NCBI GenBank assembly: GCA_045222295.1
Contig: JBGUXP010000011.1
Location: forward strand, 1-64,000
Length of the DNA: 64,000 bases
Direction of reading: 5' to 3'
Source of the DNA: Colimorpha sp045222295
Lineage (GTDB): Bacteria; Bacteroidota; Bacteroidia; Bacteroidales; P3
How positions within the stretch are numbered: the stretch's first letter is position 1; each line of letters starts with the position of its first letter. Position numbers and translations under genes: made by a program. The notes under the pieces are model-generated. The model saw only the letters and a list, made by a program, of their open reading frames with translations, was not told where the DNA came from and searched no databases. Positions 17,173-25,457 of this stretch are shown here, in pieces.

Positions 17173-19167
17173 ATGAAACGATTCTGGAAAATATTCTGGA
17201 AATCAACCCTCTGGACTCTTGGTGTACTGGTGGTGCTCTTCGTGGTGGCAACACTCATTGTGTCGCCTATTGCTAAGAGCTACATTAACAAGCACGGAGA
17301 AGAACTGGTGGGCCGCAAGGTACAGGTGGAAGGATTGAAAATCAATGTCTACACAGGACATGTGGCGGTACACGGCCTGAGCCTTTACGAGGACAACGGC
17401 TCAGACATTTTCGCCAGCTTAGATACCCTCGACGTGAAGGCAAGCCTGCTGAAACTGCTGGAACACACGGTACAAATGAAGCATATAACCCTTGCAGGAT
17501 TAAAAATCAACATTTTACAAAACGGAAAAACATTCAATTTCCAGAGCATCATCGACCATTTTGCCAGCGACTCGACCGAGGTCGACAACGACACCACACC
17601 GAGCAACTGGGTACTGAAATTCTACAATATTCGCCTAAGCCATGCGCAGATACACTATCACGACAAAGCCAACGGCAAACAGTGGCATCTGCCGGATGTA
17701 AACCTGCGCGTCCCTGGCTTCGTGCTGAATAGCGAAGAAAAAAGCGAGGGAGGCCTAAACATCGGCTTTGCCGAGGGTGGGAACCTGAACATTGACGGCC
17801 ACTACGACTCACATCATAACAGCTACAACCTGACAGCCCAAATGAAGGGCTTCGCACTGGAGAACATCAAGCCGCTGGTGACCGACTACGTAAAAATCAA
17901 GAACATGAAGGGCACCTTCGAAGCCAACCTAAAGGCCGAGGGCAGCATCGACGAGATACTGAAAAGCCGCATCGGTGGCACACTATTGCTAAAGGATGTG
18001 GATTTGGTTAACAACAAAGGTTCGGTGGCCAGCATGAACAAACTGGAAGTGAAACTCAACAACATCAACCTCGACAACAATAGCTATGACATCCACAGCA
18101 TTGCACTCGACGGACTGACAGCGAGATACGAGCAGTGGAAAGATTACAGCACCTTAGACGAGCTACTGGTGGAGTCAGACAAGTCAGACAAATCGGACCT
18201 GCCGGACAAAGATTCAGTGGCTTCCACTCCGCTGAAACTCAAAATAGGACAGTTGCAGGTAAGCAACTGTAACCTAACCTACGACGACCACACGTTGCCC
18301 GACGAGTTCCACTTCCCCGTGACCGACATCAACATCGAAGCCACCGACCTGACTCTCAACGGCGACAACAACGCCAAATTGCGCGCCATGCTGCCCGGTG
18401 GCGGCCACCTGCTGGTGAACTGGAAGGGAAGTATCGACAACTGGAAGCAACACCAGAGCCTCTTCCTTTCAATCAAAGGATTAGACATGAAGCAACTGAG
18501 TCCGTGGACGGTAGCCTATACAGGGCAACCCGTGGAGGACGGCATCTTCGGACTCACGACACGATTGAAAATCACCAACAGCCTGCTCGACAACCAAAAC
18601 AAGATAGACATCTACAATGCCCGCGTAGGCAGTCGCCGCAAAGACGTGGATCCCGAGATGAAGATACCTCTCAAAACGGCCCTCTACATCCTGCGCGACA
18701 AAGACGACAAGATACTTATCGACCTACCCATCAAGGGCGATATCGATAATCCCGAGTTCAGCTACATGAAGTTGATTTGGAAAACCCTGGGAAACCTGCT
18801 GGTGAAGGTGGCCGCCTCGCCTGTGCGGGCCCTCGGCAACGTCCTGGGATTTGGCAACGACAACCTTGACTTCATTACCATTGAGCCGCACCAGCACGGT
18901 CTCTCCTCGGAGAACTACCACACTTTGGGCGACCTGGCCACCGTAGCCAAGAGCGACTCGCTAGTGGTCATCACTCTTGAGCAGCGAATGCCAGAACCAG
19001 CCAACGACACCGTGGCCCACGGATACGCCATCCGCAACGAGATTGTGCGCCGCTACCTCACTGAACAGGGCGTGAACGAGCGACAAATCGTCATCCTCAC
19101 CGGCGAGCCCGTCGGCGTAGGCGAAAAGACGGGATATGCCATCACGTCGGAAATAAAAATGGAATAA
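17173..19167 (+). CDS. AsmA/DUF748-like inner-membrane-anchored protein
   Basis: A 664-residue protein with one N-terminal membrane helix (WTLGVLVVLFVVATLIVSPI) and a long periplasmic beta-rich body with the AsmA-type start (INKHGEELVGRKVQVEGLKI) and repeated LNNINLDNNSYDIHSI-like strands. AsmA and DUF748 proteins are envelope proteins thought to help lipid transport between membranes. Residues about 334-349 (SDKSDKSDLPDKDS) come from 9-nt tandem units and look inserted in a loop. parE begins 3 nt after its stop, so the two share a transcript. Confidence 0.75.
   Translation: MKRFWKIFWKSTLWTLGVLVVLFVVATLIVSPIAKSYINKHGEELVGRKVQVEGLKINVYTGHVAVHGLSLYEDNGSDIFASLDTLDVKASLLKLLEHTVQMKHITLAGLKINILQNGKTFNFQSIIDHFASDSTEVDNDTTPSNWVLKFYNIRLSHAQIHYHDKANGKQWHLPDVNLRVPGFVLNSEEKSEGGLNIGFAEGGNLNIDGHYDSHHNSYNLTAQMKGFALENIKPLVTDYVKIKNMKGTFEANLKAEGSIDEILKSRIGGTLLLKDVDLVNNKGSVASMNKLEVKLNNINLDNNSYDIHSIALDGLTARYEQWKDYSTLDELLVESDKSDKSDLPDKDSVASTPLKLKIGQLQVSNCNLTYDDHTLPDEFHFPVTDINIEATDLTLNGDNNAKLRAMLPGGGHLLVNWKGSIDNWKQHQSLFLSIKGLDMKQLSPWTVAYTGQPVEDGIFGLTTRLKITNSLLDNQNKIDIYNARVGSRRKDVDPEMKIPLKTALYILRDKDDKILIDLPIKGDIDNPEFSYMKLIWKTLGNLLVKVAASPVRALGNVLGFGNDNLDFITIEPHQHGLSSENYHTLGDLATVAKSDSLVVITLEQRMPEPANDTVAHGYAIRNEIVRRYLTEQGVNERQIVILTGEPVGVGEKTGYAITSEIKME
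18175..18210 (+). repeat. 9-nt tandem coding repeat (TCnGACnnn) in the AsmA-like gene
   Basis: TCAGACAAG, TCAGACAAA, TCGGACCTG, CCGGACAAA. It is read as SDKSDKSDLPDK. It resembles the TCYGGAnnn units in tex and ileS. Confidence 0.7.
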
Positions 19168-19170
19168 CCT

Positions 19171-21075
19171 ATGGAACAAAACGATATACTCTCCCCCATC
19201 CCTACTGTCGACTATAACGACGACAGCATCGTCCACCTCGAGGACATGGAGCACATTCGCCTGCGTCCCGGTATGTACATCGGCAAGCTGGGCGACGGCT
19301 CGAGCCACGATGACGGCATCTATGTGCTCATCAAAGAAGTGATCGACAACTGCATTGACGAGTTCACCTCCGGCTTTGGCAAGAAGATTGAGGTAAAGAT
19401 AAACTTCGCCGAACGGCGTGTGAGCATCCGCGACTACGGCCGTGGCATCCCACTGGGCAAGCTCGTGGAAGCTGTGAGCAAACTGAATACCGGTGCCAAA
19501 TACGACAGCAAAGTCTTCCAGAAGTCGGTAGGTCTGAACGGCGTGGGTACCAAGGCCGTCAACGCCCTGTCGAGCTACTTCAAGGTGCAATCTATCCGCG
19601 ACGGCAAGACCCGCATCGCCGAGTTTAGCGAAGGGAAACTCACCAACGACAGCGGCATCACCACCTTTGCCAGCGACGACACCGGCACCCTCGTGGAGTT
19701 CGTCCCCGATGGCAAGCTTTTCGGCAACTATCACTTCATTGGCGAATATGTGGAGAAGCGCATCTGGAACTACTGCTACCTTAACCGGGGCTTGACGATG
19801 TACTACAACGACAAGCGCTACTACTCGAAGAACGGCTTGCTCGACCTACTGGAGAACAACCTGCAGAGCGACCCGCTCTACCCCATCATCCACATCAAGG
19901 AGGGGGACTTCGAGGCTGCTTTCACCCATGTCAACGGTCAGAGCAACGACTACTATTACTCCTTTGTCAACGGACAGCACACCACCGAAGGCGGCACCCA
20001 CCAGAGCGCCTTCCGCGAAGCCTACGCCCGTGTGGTCAAGGAATTTATCAAGAAAGACTACTCGCCCGAGGTCATCCGTCAGGGTCTCGTCTGCGCCCTC
20101 TGCGTGCGCATCCAGGAGCCCGTCTTCGAAGCCCAGACCAAGACCAAGCTGGGTTCCACCCACATGGCACCTCCCGACAAAGACGGCAACTACGACAGTC
20201 CCCTACTGAAGACCTATGTGCTCGATATCCTCAAGCGTCACCTCGACAATTACCTCCACATGAATGCCGAGACCGCCGATGCCCTGCTGGTCAAAATCAA
20301 CGCCAATGAGAAGGAGCGCAAGGAGATTGCCGGCATCAAGAAGGTGGCTCGCGAAGCAGGAAAGAAAGCCTCGCTCAACAACCGTAAGCTGCGCGACTGT
20401 CATGTGCATTACAACACCAACCACGACCGACGCCTCGAGAGCACCATCTTCATCACCGAAGGTGACTCGGCCTCGGGCTCCATCACCAAGAGCCGCGACG
20501 TGGACACGCAGGCGGTCTTCAGCCTCCGCGGCAAGCCAAAAAATACCTATAGCATCAGCAAAGTAGATGTCTACAAAAACGAGGAACTCAACCTGCTGCA
20601 CAACGCCCTGGATATTGATGACGGCATGGAGAACCTGCGTTACAACAACGTAGTCATCGCCACCGATGCCGATGTCGACGGCATGCACATTCGCCTGCTG
20701 CTGCTCACCTTCTTCCTCCGCTTCTACCCCGAACTGATACAGACAGGCCACGTCTACATCCTGCAGACGCCGCTCTTCCGTGTGCGCAACAAACAAAAAA
20801 CGACCTATTGTTATACCGACGAGGAGCGCATCGCCGCCATTCACGACACCCCCAAGGCCGAGATTACACGATTCAAAGGTTTGGGAGAAATCAGTCCCGA
20901 CGAATTCAAGAATTTCATCGGCAAAGACATGCGCCTCGACCCTGTTTTACTGCACAAAGACTTCGACACCCAAGGTGTGCTTTCTTTCTATATGGGAGAA
21001 AACACATTGGAAAGAAGGGAGTTTATCATGAGTAATCTAAGGATTGAAGATGACGAATCAATAGTGGTAGCATAA
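19171..21075 (+). CDS. parE: DNA topoisomerase IV subunit B
   Basis: A 634-residue type IIA topoisomerase ATPase subunit that works with ParC to decatenate chromosomes. It has the GHKL ATPase motifs VIDNCIDEF, DYGRGIP and GLNGVGTKAVNALS, and the TOPRIM segment FITEGDSASGSI and ATDADVDGMHIRLLLL. The length and the final GENTLERREFIM fit ParE of Bacteroidota rather than GyrB. parC is not next to it; a small acidic protein and a beta-barrel protein follow. Confidence 0.9.
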   Translation: MEQNDILSPIPTVDYNDDSIVHLEDMEHIRLRPGMYIGKLGDGSSHDDGIYVLIKEVIDNCIDEFTSGFGKKIEVKINFAERRVSIRDYGRGIPLGKLVEAVSKLNTGAKYDSKVFQKSVGLNGVGTKAVNALSSYFKVQSIRDGKTRIAEFSEGKLTNDSGITTFASDDTGTLVEFVPDGKLFGNYHFIGEYVEKRIWNYCYLNRGLTMYYNDKRYYSKNGLLDLLENNLQSDPLYPIIHIKEGDFEAAFTHVNGQSNDYYYSFVNGQHTTEGGTHQSAFREAYARVVKEFIKKDYSPEVIRQGLVCALCVRIQEPVFEAQTKTKLGSTHMAPPDKDGNYDSPLLKTYVLDILKRHLDNYLHMNAETADALLVKINANEKERKEIAGIKKVAREAGKKASLNNRKLRDCHVHYNTNHDRRLESTIFITEGDSASGSITKSRDVDTQAVFSLRGKPKNTYSISKVDVYKNEELNLLHNALDIDDGMENLRYNNVVIATDADVDGMHIRLLLLTFFLRFYPELIQTGHVYILQTPLFRVRNKQKTTYCYTDEERIAAIHDTPKAEITRFKGLGEISPDEFKNFIGKDMRLDPVLLHKDFDTQGVLSFYMGENTLERREFIMSNLRIEDDESIVVA

Positions 21076-21077
21076 AA

Positions 21078-21113
21078 AAATTTGGCTATATCAAAATAAC
21101 TTGCTATTATTGC
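21078..21113 (+). promoter_or_regulatory. Promoter (extended -33) for the acidic protein gene
   Basis: AAATTTGG (21078-21085), 19 nt, then TATTATTGC (21105-21113), with one mismatch in the -7 box. The spacer matches the aldolase promoter closely (ATATCAAA). Confidence 0.65.
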
Positions 21114-21130
21114 ATCAAATTCCAACGACT

Positions 21131-21787
21131 ATGGCAACTACCAAAAAACACAAAAAAAACCTGATAGTCAGTTATAAAAACCTAACTGAAGAGCTAAAGG
21201 AAAAGTTCAAAGAAGCCTATCCCGACGGCTATGACAATTATTTGCAACGTTTCACCAAACCCAATGGCGAGGTGATTTTCGTCGCACCCTTCGAGACAGA
21301 AGACACCTGCTATATGGTCAAGTTTGAGGTAAAAATCGATACCCTCGGAGAAGACCTCGACAAAGCCCTCTTCGACGATGACGATGACAGCGGCAAGGAA
21401 GACGAGTTTGCTCCCCTGAGCGAGGCTCTGGAAAAAGAGGAATCCGACCCCTCTCACAAGGAGCGCGTGCTTCGCCACGGTGATTTCGAGACCAACCTTG
21501 AGGAAGACGAGAAACGCAAGAAGAAGCTCTCCCTCGGCATCAACAAAGAGGAAATCCGCGCCGCCTTCGGTGACGACGACGATGTGGAAGAACTCGACAG
21601 CTATGAGAAAATCGGAGACGACGACGATGAGCCCAGCGATGACGACTTCGAACCCTCCGACGAAGACCTCCGTGGCATTGAAGAGGAATATCTCGATGCT
21701 GAGATACCGCCTCTCGATGCTACCATTCCTGAAGAGGAAATGGCTACCAAGCCCAAGAAACGTGGCCGCAAAAAGAAAACAGAATGA
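21131..21787 (+). CDS. Acidic conserved Bacteroidales protein
   Basis: A 218-residue protein. I chose the ATG at 21131 (MATTKKHKKNLIVSYKNL) because it lies after the promoter. The first 90 residues are a compact domain (PDGYDNYLQRFTKPNGEVIF, ETEDTCYMVKFEVKIDT). The rest is very acidic with Asp/Glu runs and ends in a basic tail (PKKRGRKKKTE). Homologues are common in Bacteroidales and often carry a 'DNA primase' label that I cannot justify from the sequence. The acidic body plus basic tail would suit a nucleic-acid-linked or RNA-polymerase-linked role, but that is speculation. Confidence 0.7.
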   Translation: MATTKKHKKNLIVSYKNLTEELKEKFKEAYPDGYDNYLQRFTKPNGEVIFVAPFETEDTCYMVKFEVKIDTLGEDLDKALFDDDDDSGKEDEFAPLSEALEKEESDPSHKERVLRHGDFETNLEEDEKRKKKLSLGINKEEIRAAFGDDDDVEELDSYEKIGDDDDEPSDDDFEPSDEDLRGIEEEYLDAEIPPLDATIPEEEMATKPKKRGRKKKTE

Positions 21788-21810
21788 ATAAATCAAATAA
21801 CATAAAACCA

Positions 21811-22584
21811 ATGAAAAATATCGTAAAAGTTCTCTGCCTGACCGCCATGATAATGTGCGTCGGTGCCACAGTGCAAGCCCAGTCCTATATCCGCCAGTCA
21901 ATCTACCTGAACGGCAACATCCCCACTGGCAACTTCGGTTCCAGCGCTTCTGAGGGGCCCAACCTCTCGACAATTTTTACCGGCACCACCACCTTCCCAA
22001 CTTCCGGAGTGCCTCTGACCTATGAACAAATTGGAAAAGATGCTTCTGTCGGTTTCGGCCTTGGATATCGCGTAAGTTACCGTTTCGATGTCGGTGTGGG
22101 CGAAGTAGCCCCCTTTATCAATGCCGACTTCCTCTGGAACACTATCTCGAGCAAATGGCGCGACAAATATAGCGATGCTTACTACAGCGCTCCCACCTAT
22201 TTCAATATTCCTGTTATGGGAGGTGTGAGTTATATTTATGACGAACTCCCCTGGAGCGACATCTCGGCTTTTGGCGAGTTCGGCATTGGTTCCGACTTCC
22301 TATGGATTACCTCCGAAGGCAAAGGGGACGGCAACGAGCGCTTTGCTTATAAATCCACCTTCGCTTTCGCTTGGATGATAGGCGCCGGTGCCTACTTCGG
22401 ACAACATGTCAGTGCCGGTATCTACTATTACGGCCTTGGCAAGCACCCCATCGATTATTCCAACAGCACCATGGAGAACAACCTCTATGCCAACGGTCAG
22501 GTGAGCGCCAACGATGCCGCCGGCAAGGGTCGCCAACAGCGCACCGTAGGTTCCATCATGCTCCGCATCGGATTCCACTTCTAA
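21811..22584 (+). CDS. Outer-membrane beta-barrel protein
   Basis: A 257-residue protein. The ATG at 21811 gives a clean signal peptide ending in VQAQ; an earlier ATG (21784) overlaps the previous stop and would add nine residues. Alternating strands (GFGLGYRVSYRFDVGVG, SAGIYYYGLGKHPID) and the C-terminal IMLRIGFHF, ending in Phe, are typical of small barrels (OmpW/OprG-like or PorT-like). Function unknown. It is probably co-transcribed with the acidic protein, and a strong terminator follows. Confidence 0.8.
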   Translation: MKNIVKVLCLTAMIMCVGATVQAQSYIRQSIYLNGNIPTGNFGSSASEGPNLSTIFTGTTTFPTSGVPLTYEQIGKDASVGFGLGYRVSYRFDVGVGEVAPFINADFLWNTISSKWRDKYSDAYYSAPTYFNIPVMGGVSYIYDELPWSDISAFGEFGIGSDFLWITSEGKGDGNERFAYKSTFAFAWMIGAGAYFGQHVSAGIYYYGLGKHPIDYSNSTMENNLYANGQVSANDAAGKGRQQRTVGSIMLRIGFHF

Positions 22585-22595
22585 AAGATACGGAT

Positions 22596-22633
22596 AAAAA
22601 AAGGGCCCGCTCGATGAGCGGGCCCTTTTTTTT
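22596..22633 (+). terminator. Bidirectional terminator
   Basis: A GGGCCCGCTC-type stem around GAT, with A7 and T8 flanks, between the convergent barrel gene and serS. Confidence 0.9.
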
Positions 22634-22645
22634 ATATCTAAGGGT

Positions 22646-23920
22646 TTAGTCAATCTTATCGAATCCAAGATAGGGGCGCAGGCACTCGGGCATAATGATG
22701 CCGTCGGGTGTCTGGTTGTTCTCCAGCAGGGCTGCCACAATGCGCGGCAGGGCAAGAGCCGAGCCATTGAGGGTGTGGCATAGCTGCATCTTGCCATTCT
22801 CGTCCTTGAAACGCAACTTCATGCGGTTGGCTTGGAAGGTCTCGAAGTTGGATACCGAGCTCACCTCGAGCCAGCGCTTCTGGGCGGCACTCCACACCTC
22901 GAAATCGAAGGTCATAGCGGAAGTGAAACTGATATCACCACCACAGAGTTTGAGGATATGGTAAGGCAGACCAAGTTTATCCAGCAGTCCGCCGACATGC
23001 TTTTTCATCTCCTCGAGCTGCTCGTAGGAGCGGTCGGGATGTTCGATGACGACAATCTCCACCTTGGAGAACTCGTGTAGACGGTTCAAACCGCGCACAT
23101 CCTTGCCGTAACTGCCAGCCTCACGACGGAAGCACTCGCTATACCCCACACGCTTGATAGGCAACTGCTTGGGGTCGACCACCTCTCCACGGAAAATGTT
23201 AGTGATGGGCACCTCTGCAGTAGGAATCATATAGAAACCATCCAACGGGATGGCATACATCTGCCCCTCCTTGTCGGGCAGCTGACCGGTACCAAGGCCA
23301 GAAGCCTCGTTGACCATCAGCGGCGGCTGAATTTCAACAAAGCCGGCATTGGCAGCCTCGTTAAGGAAGAAATTGATGAGGGCACGCTGCAGGCGGGCTC
23401 CTTTACCCTTGTAGAAGGGAAATCCGGCTCCCGTCACCTTATTGCCCAGTTCAAAATCAACGATGTCATACTTGGCGCAGAGGTCCCAGTGAGGCAGTGC
23501 ATCGGCAGGCAGTTCGGGCTTATGACCGAATTCGGCGACCACCAGATTGTCGGCCTCGCTCTTTCCACAGGGCACCGTGATGTGGGGGGCATTGGGAAGA
23601 GAAATAAGTTTCTCGTTAAGTTCTTTCTCTGTGGCAGCCTGCTGCTCTCCCAGCTCCTTTTCATTGGCTTTCAGCTCAGCAGTACGGGCCTTGGCGGCCT
23701 CAGCCTCCTCTTTCTTTCCCTGCTTCATCAGCATGCCGATTTCCTTAGCAATCTTGTTCTGCTCAGCCTTCACAGCATCAGCTTTCACCTGCATAGCACG
23801 GCGCTCGGCGTCGAGTTTCAAGATTTCAGCGATACGCTCTTCGACATTCTGGACATTCTTGATTTTTAGACGGGAAATAATCTCCTCAGTATGATCCTTA
23901 ATATATTGCAGTTGCAGCAT
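22646..23920 (-). CDS. serS: Seryl-tRNA synthetase
   Basis: It charges tRNA-Ser with serine. The 424-residue class II synthetase has the N-terminal antiparallel coiled coil that grips the long arm of tRNA-Ser (residues about 30-105, Ala/Glu/Lys-rich), then motif 2 (GYSECFRREAGSYGKD) and the motif 3 region (TLNGSALALPRIVAALLEN). It starts 26 nt downstream of tRNA-Ser(UGA) on the same strand with no -7 box in the gap, so enzyme and substrate are probably co-transcribed. Confidence 0.96.
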   Translation of the reverse strand: MLQLQYIKDHTEEIISRLKIKNVQNVEERIAEILKLDAERRAMQVKADAVKAEQNKIAKEIGMLMKQGKKEEAEAAKARTAELKANEKELGEQQAATEKELNEKLISLPNAPHITVPCGKSEADNLVVAEFGHKPELPADALPHWDLCAKYDIVDFELGNKVTGAGFPFYKGKGARLQRALINFFLNEAANAGFVEIQPPLMVNEASGLGTGQLPDKEGQMYAIPLDGFYMIPTAEVPITNIFRGEVVDPKQLPIKRVGYSECFRREAGSYGKDVRGLNRLHEFSKVEIVVIEHPDRSYEQLEEMKKHVGGLLDKLGLPYHILKLCGGDISFTSAMTFDFEVWSAAQKRWLEVSSVSNFETFQANRMKLRFKDENGKMQLCHTLNGSALALPRIVAALLENNQTPDGIIMPECLRPYLGFDKID

Positions 23921-23946
23921 AGATGACTACATTTTAAAGAAAAAAG

Positions 23947-24031
23947 CGGAGAGAGAGGGATTCGAACCCCCGGACCCTCGCAGGTCAACGGTTTTCAAGA
24001 CCGCCGCAATCGACCGCTCTGCCATCTCTCC
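23947..24031 (-). tRNA. tRNA-Ser (UGA)
   Basis: An 85-nt class II tRNA with a long variable arm. The acceptor GGAGAGA pairs with TCTCTCC, the discriminator is G, the anticodon loop is CTTGAAA with anticodon TGA, and the T loop is TTCGAAT. CCA is not encoded. Confidence 0.95.
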
Positions 24032-24035
24032 GATT

Positions 24036-24062
24036 TAAAAACCCTGTCTCAAGGGACAGGGT
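24036..24062 (-). terminator. Terminator/attenuator between rpmE and tRNA-Ser
   Basis: On the minus strand ACCCTGTC, CCTTGA and GACAGGGT are followed by TTTTTAAA. No promoter box is visible between it and the tRNA, so read-through from rpmE may feed tRNA-Ser and serS. Confidence 0.8.
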
Positions 24063-24107
24063 CTCTAGATCTAAAAATCTAAAACAAATTACTTTCTTTC
24101 GTGTTCC

Positions 24108-24368
24108 TTAAGCCTTCTTGGCGTATTTTTTATACTTGTTCATGAACTTATCGACGCGGCCAGCGGTGTCAACGAGTTTCAACTTGCCGGTGAAGAAAGG
24201 GTGCGAAGTATTCGAGATTTCAAGCTTCACAACGGGATATTCCTTACCATCGGTATAAGTGACAGTCTCTTTGGTGTTGGCGCAGCTCTTGGTGAGAATC
24301 ATATTGTCGTTCGACATGTCCTTAAACACCACGAGGCGATAGTTTTCGGGATGAATTCCTTTTTTCAT
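24108..24368 (-). CDS. rpmE2: Ribosomal protein L31, type B
   Basis: An 86-residue L31 (MKKGIHPENYRLVVFKDMSN, ISNTSHPFFTGKLKLVDTAGRVDKF). It lacks the paired Cys of the zinc-binding form, so it is the zinc-independent type B usual in Bacteroidota. A structured 5' leader precedes it. Confidence 0.96.
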   Translation of the reverse strand: MKKGIHPENYRLVVFKDMSNDNMILTKSCANTKETVTYTDGKEYPVVKLEISNTSHPFFTGKLKLVDTAGRVDKFMNKYKKYAKKA

Positions 24369-24383
24369 TTTCTTACTTTTTGC

Positions 24384-24408
24384 CGTCTAATCCGTTTATT
24401 ATTAGACG
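24384..24408 (-). promoter_or_regulatory. Hairpin in the rpmE leader
   Basis: A perfect 8-bp stem, CGTCTAAT and ATTAGACG with a 9-nt loop, inside the roughly 65-nt leader, 15 nt before the ATG. It could be a site for L31 autoregulation; I cannot match it to a known leader family. Confidence 0.45.
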
Positions 24409-24440
24409 ATTGTTTATAATTCGTTTACTTATTTCGTGCT

Positions 24441-24449
24441 GCAAAGATA
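24441..24449 (-). promoter_or_regulatory. -7 box for rpmE
   Basis: TATCTTTGC on the minus strand, about 72 nt before the rpmE ATG. Confidence 0.65.
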
Positions 24450-24550
24450 CAACTTTTTTCTAAACTGGCAAAATATTCTTTCACCGCTCTTAAAAAAAAT
24501 GTTAAAATTCCTCTCGAAAAACGAAAAAAAGCCTCCAGTCAGATTAACAC

Positions 24551-24637
24551 CAACTACCTGATATCCACTTACCAACGCCTTACCAACTCCTACCAAACTC
24601 CTACCATGGTAGGAGATGATAGGGGGGTGGTTGGGGA
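24551..24637. repeat. Intergenic palindromic repeat, copy A
   Basis: About 87 bp, roughly 90% identical over 75 nt to 60567-60641. At its centre is an 18-nt perfect palindrome (CTCCTACCATGGTAGGAG, 24598-24615), preceded by staggered ACCAACTCCT-type motifs and followed by GATGATAGGG. It fills much of the 310-bp divergent gap between rpmE and msrA and ends about 40 nt before msrA. Confidence 0.8.
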
Positions 24638-24678
24638 ATGATAATACTAAAACAGTTTTTTGTCCGTTATGGTGTGGT

Positions 24679-25230
24679 ATGACAAAAACAATTTTTTTGG
24701 CTGGCGGGTGTTTTTGGGGCACCCAGCACTATCTGAAACAGATTAACGGCGTCCTTGAGACACAGACGGGCTTTGCCAACGGCAACTCGGCAAGCCGCAG
24801 CCACAGTGGCGACGGGGGCATTGTGGTGGAGCATCCCACCTACGAGCAGGTCTACACCGACCGCACGGGCTATGCCGAGACGGTGCGCGTGGTGTTCGAC
24901 CCTGAGGTGCTGCCACTGAAGAAGCTCGTGGAGCTCTATTTCCTCTGCATTGAGCCCACCTCGGTGAACCGGCAGGGGGAAGACGAGGGCACACGCTACC
25001 GCACAGGCATCTATTACATTGAGCCTGAGGACAGACTAACAATTATGGATGTTTTTCGCGACGTTCAACACGGATATAGCAGTCCGCTAGCCGTGGAAGT
25101 GGAGCCTTTGGAGACCTTCGAACCTGCCAACGAGTACCACCAGAACTACCTAGACAAACACCCCGACGGCTACTGTCATCTACCTGAGGCTCTGTTTGAA
25201 ATGGCTCGCCGCGCGAATCGTAAAGGCTAA
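24679..25230 (+). CDS. msrA: Peptide-methionine (S)-S-oxide reductase
   Basis: It repairs oxidised methionine. The 183-residue protein starts at MTKTIFLAGGCFWGTQHY, where the Cys of GGCFWG is the nucleophile; EYHQNYLDKHPDGYCHLP near the end supplies a probable resolving Cys. A longer frame from 24616 reads into the upstream repeat and is rejected. The last codons lie in a 7-nt tandem repeat. No TAnnTTTG promoter is obvious between the repeat element and the start. Confidence 0.93.
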   Translation: MTKTIFLAGGCFWGTQHYLKQINGVLETQTGFANGNSASRSHSGDGGIVVEHPTYEQVYTDRTGYAETVRVVFDPEVLPLKKLVELYFLCIEPTSVNRQGEDEGTRYRTGIYYIEPEDRLTIMDVFRDVQHGYSSPLAVEVEPLETFEPANEYHQNYLDKHPDGYCHLPEALFEMARRANRKG

Positions 25231-25255
25231 AGCCTAAAACTTAAAGTTTAAAGTT
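25221..25255 (+). repeat. 7-nt tandem repeat over the msrA stop codon
   Basis: Five exact-length heptamers: TAAAGGC, TAAAGCC, TAAAACT, TAAAGTT, TAAAGTT. The msrA TAA is the start of the second copy. Confidence 0.8.
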
Positions 25256-25282
25256 TTTTTCTTGTATATAAAAAAAAGTGCG

Positions 25283-25291
25283 TATCTTTGC
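25283..25291 (+). promoter_or_regulatory. -7 box for tRNA-Leu
   Basis: TATCTTTGC, 19 nt before the tRNA. Confidence 0.7.
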
Positions 25292-25309
25292 ACGCGTTTT
25301 TAACCCAAT

Positions 25310-25391
25310 GCGGATATGGCGTAATCGGTAGCCGCGTCAGACTTAGGATCTGGTTCCGAAAGGAGTGGGGGTTCGAGTCCCCCTATCCGCA
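25310..25391 (+). tRNA. tRNA-Leu (UAG)
   Basis: An 82-nt class II tRNA. The acceptor GCGGATA pairs with TATCCGC, the discriminator is A, the anticodon loop is CTTAGGA with anticodon TAG, and the T loop is TTCGAGT. CCA is not encoded. An ORF beginning inside it (25365) is an artefact. Confidence 0.95.
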
Positions 25392-25457
25392 CAACTGTTT
25401 TTGTGGGTAGTTATGGCATTTAAAAGAAATAACCTGACGAATTGGGTGCAGAGGACT

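Noticed and set aside
23947..25391. Integration site at tRNA-Ser or tRNA-Leu
   Set aside because: No integrase gene and no visible duplication of a tRNA 3' end in the window.
25365..25457. Start of the 464-codon frame inside tRNA-Leu
   Set aside because: The first codons overlap the mature tRNA; later ATGs give a proper signal peptide.
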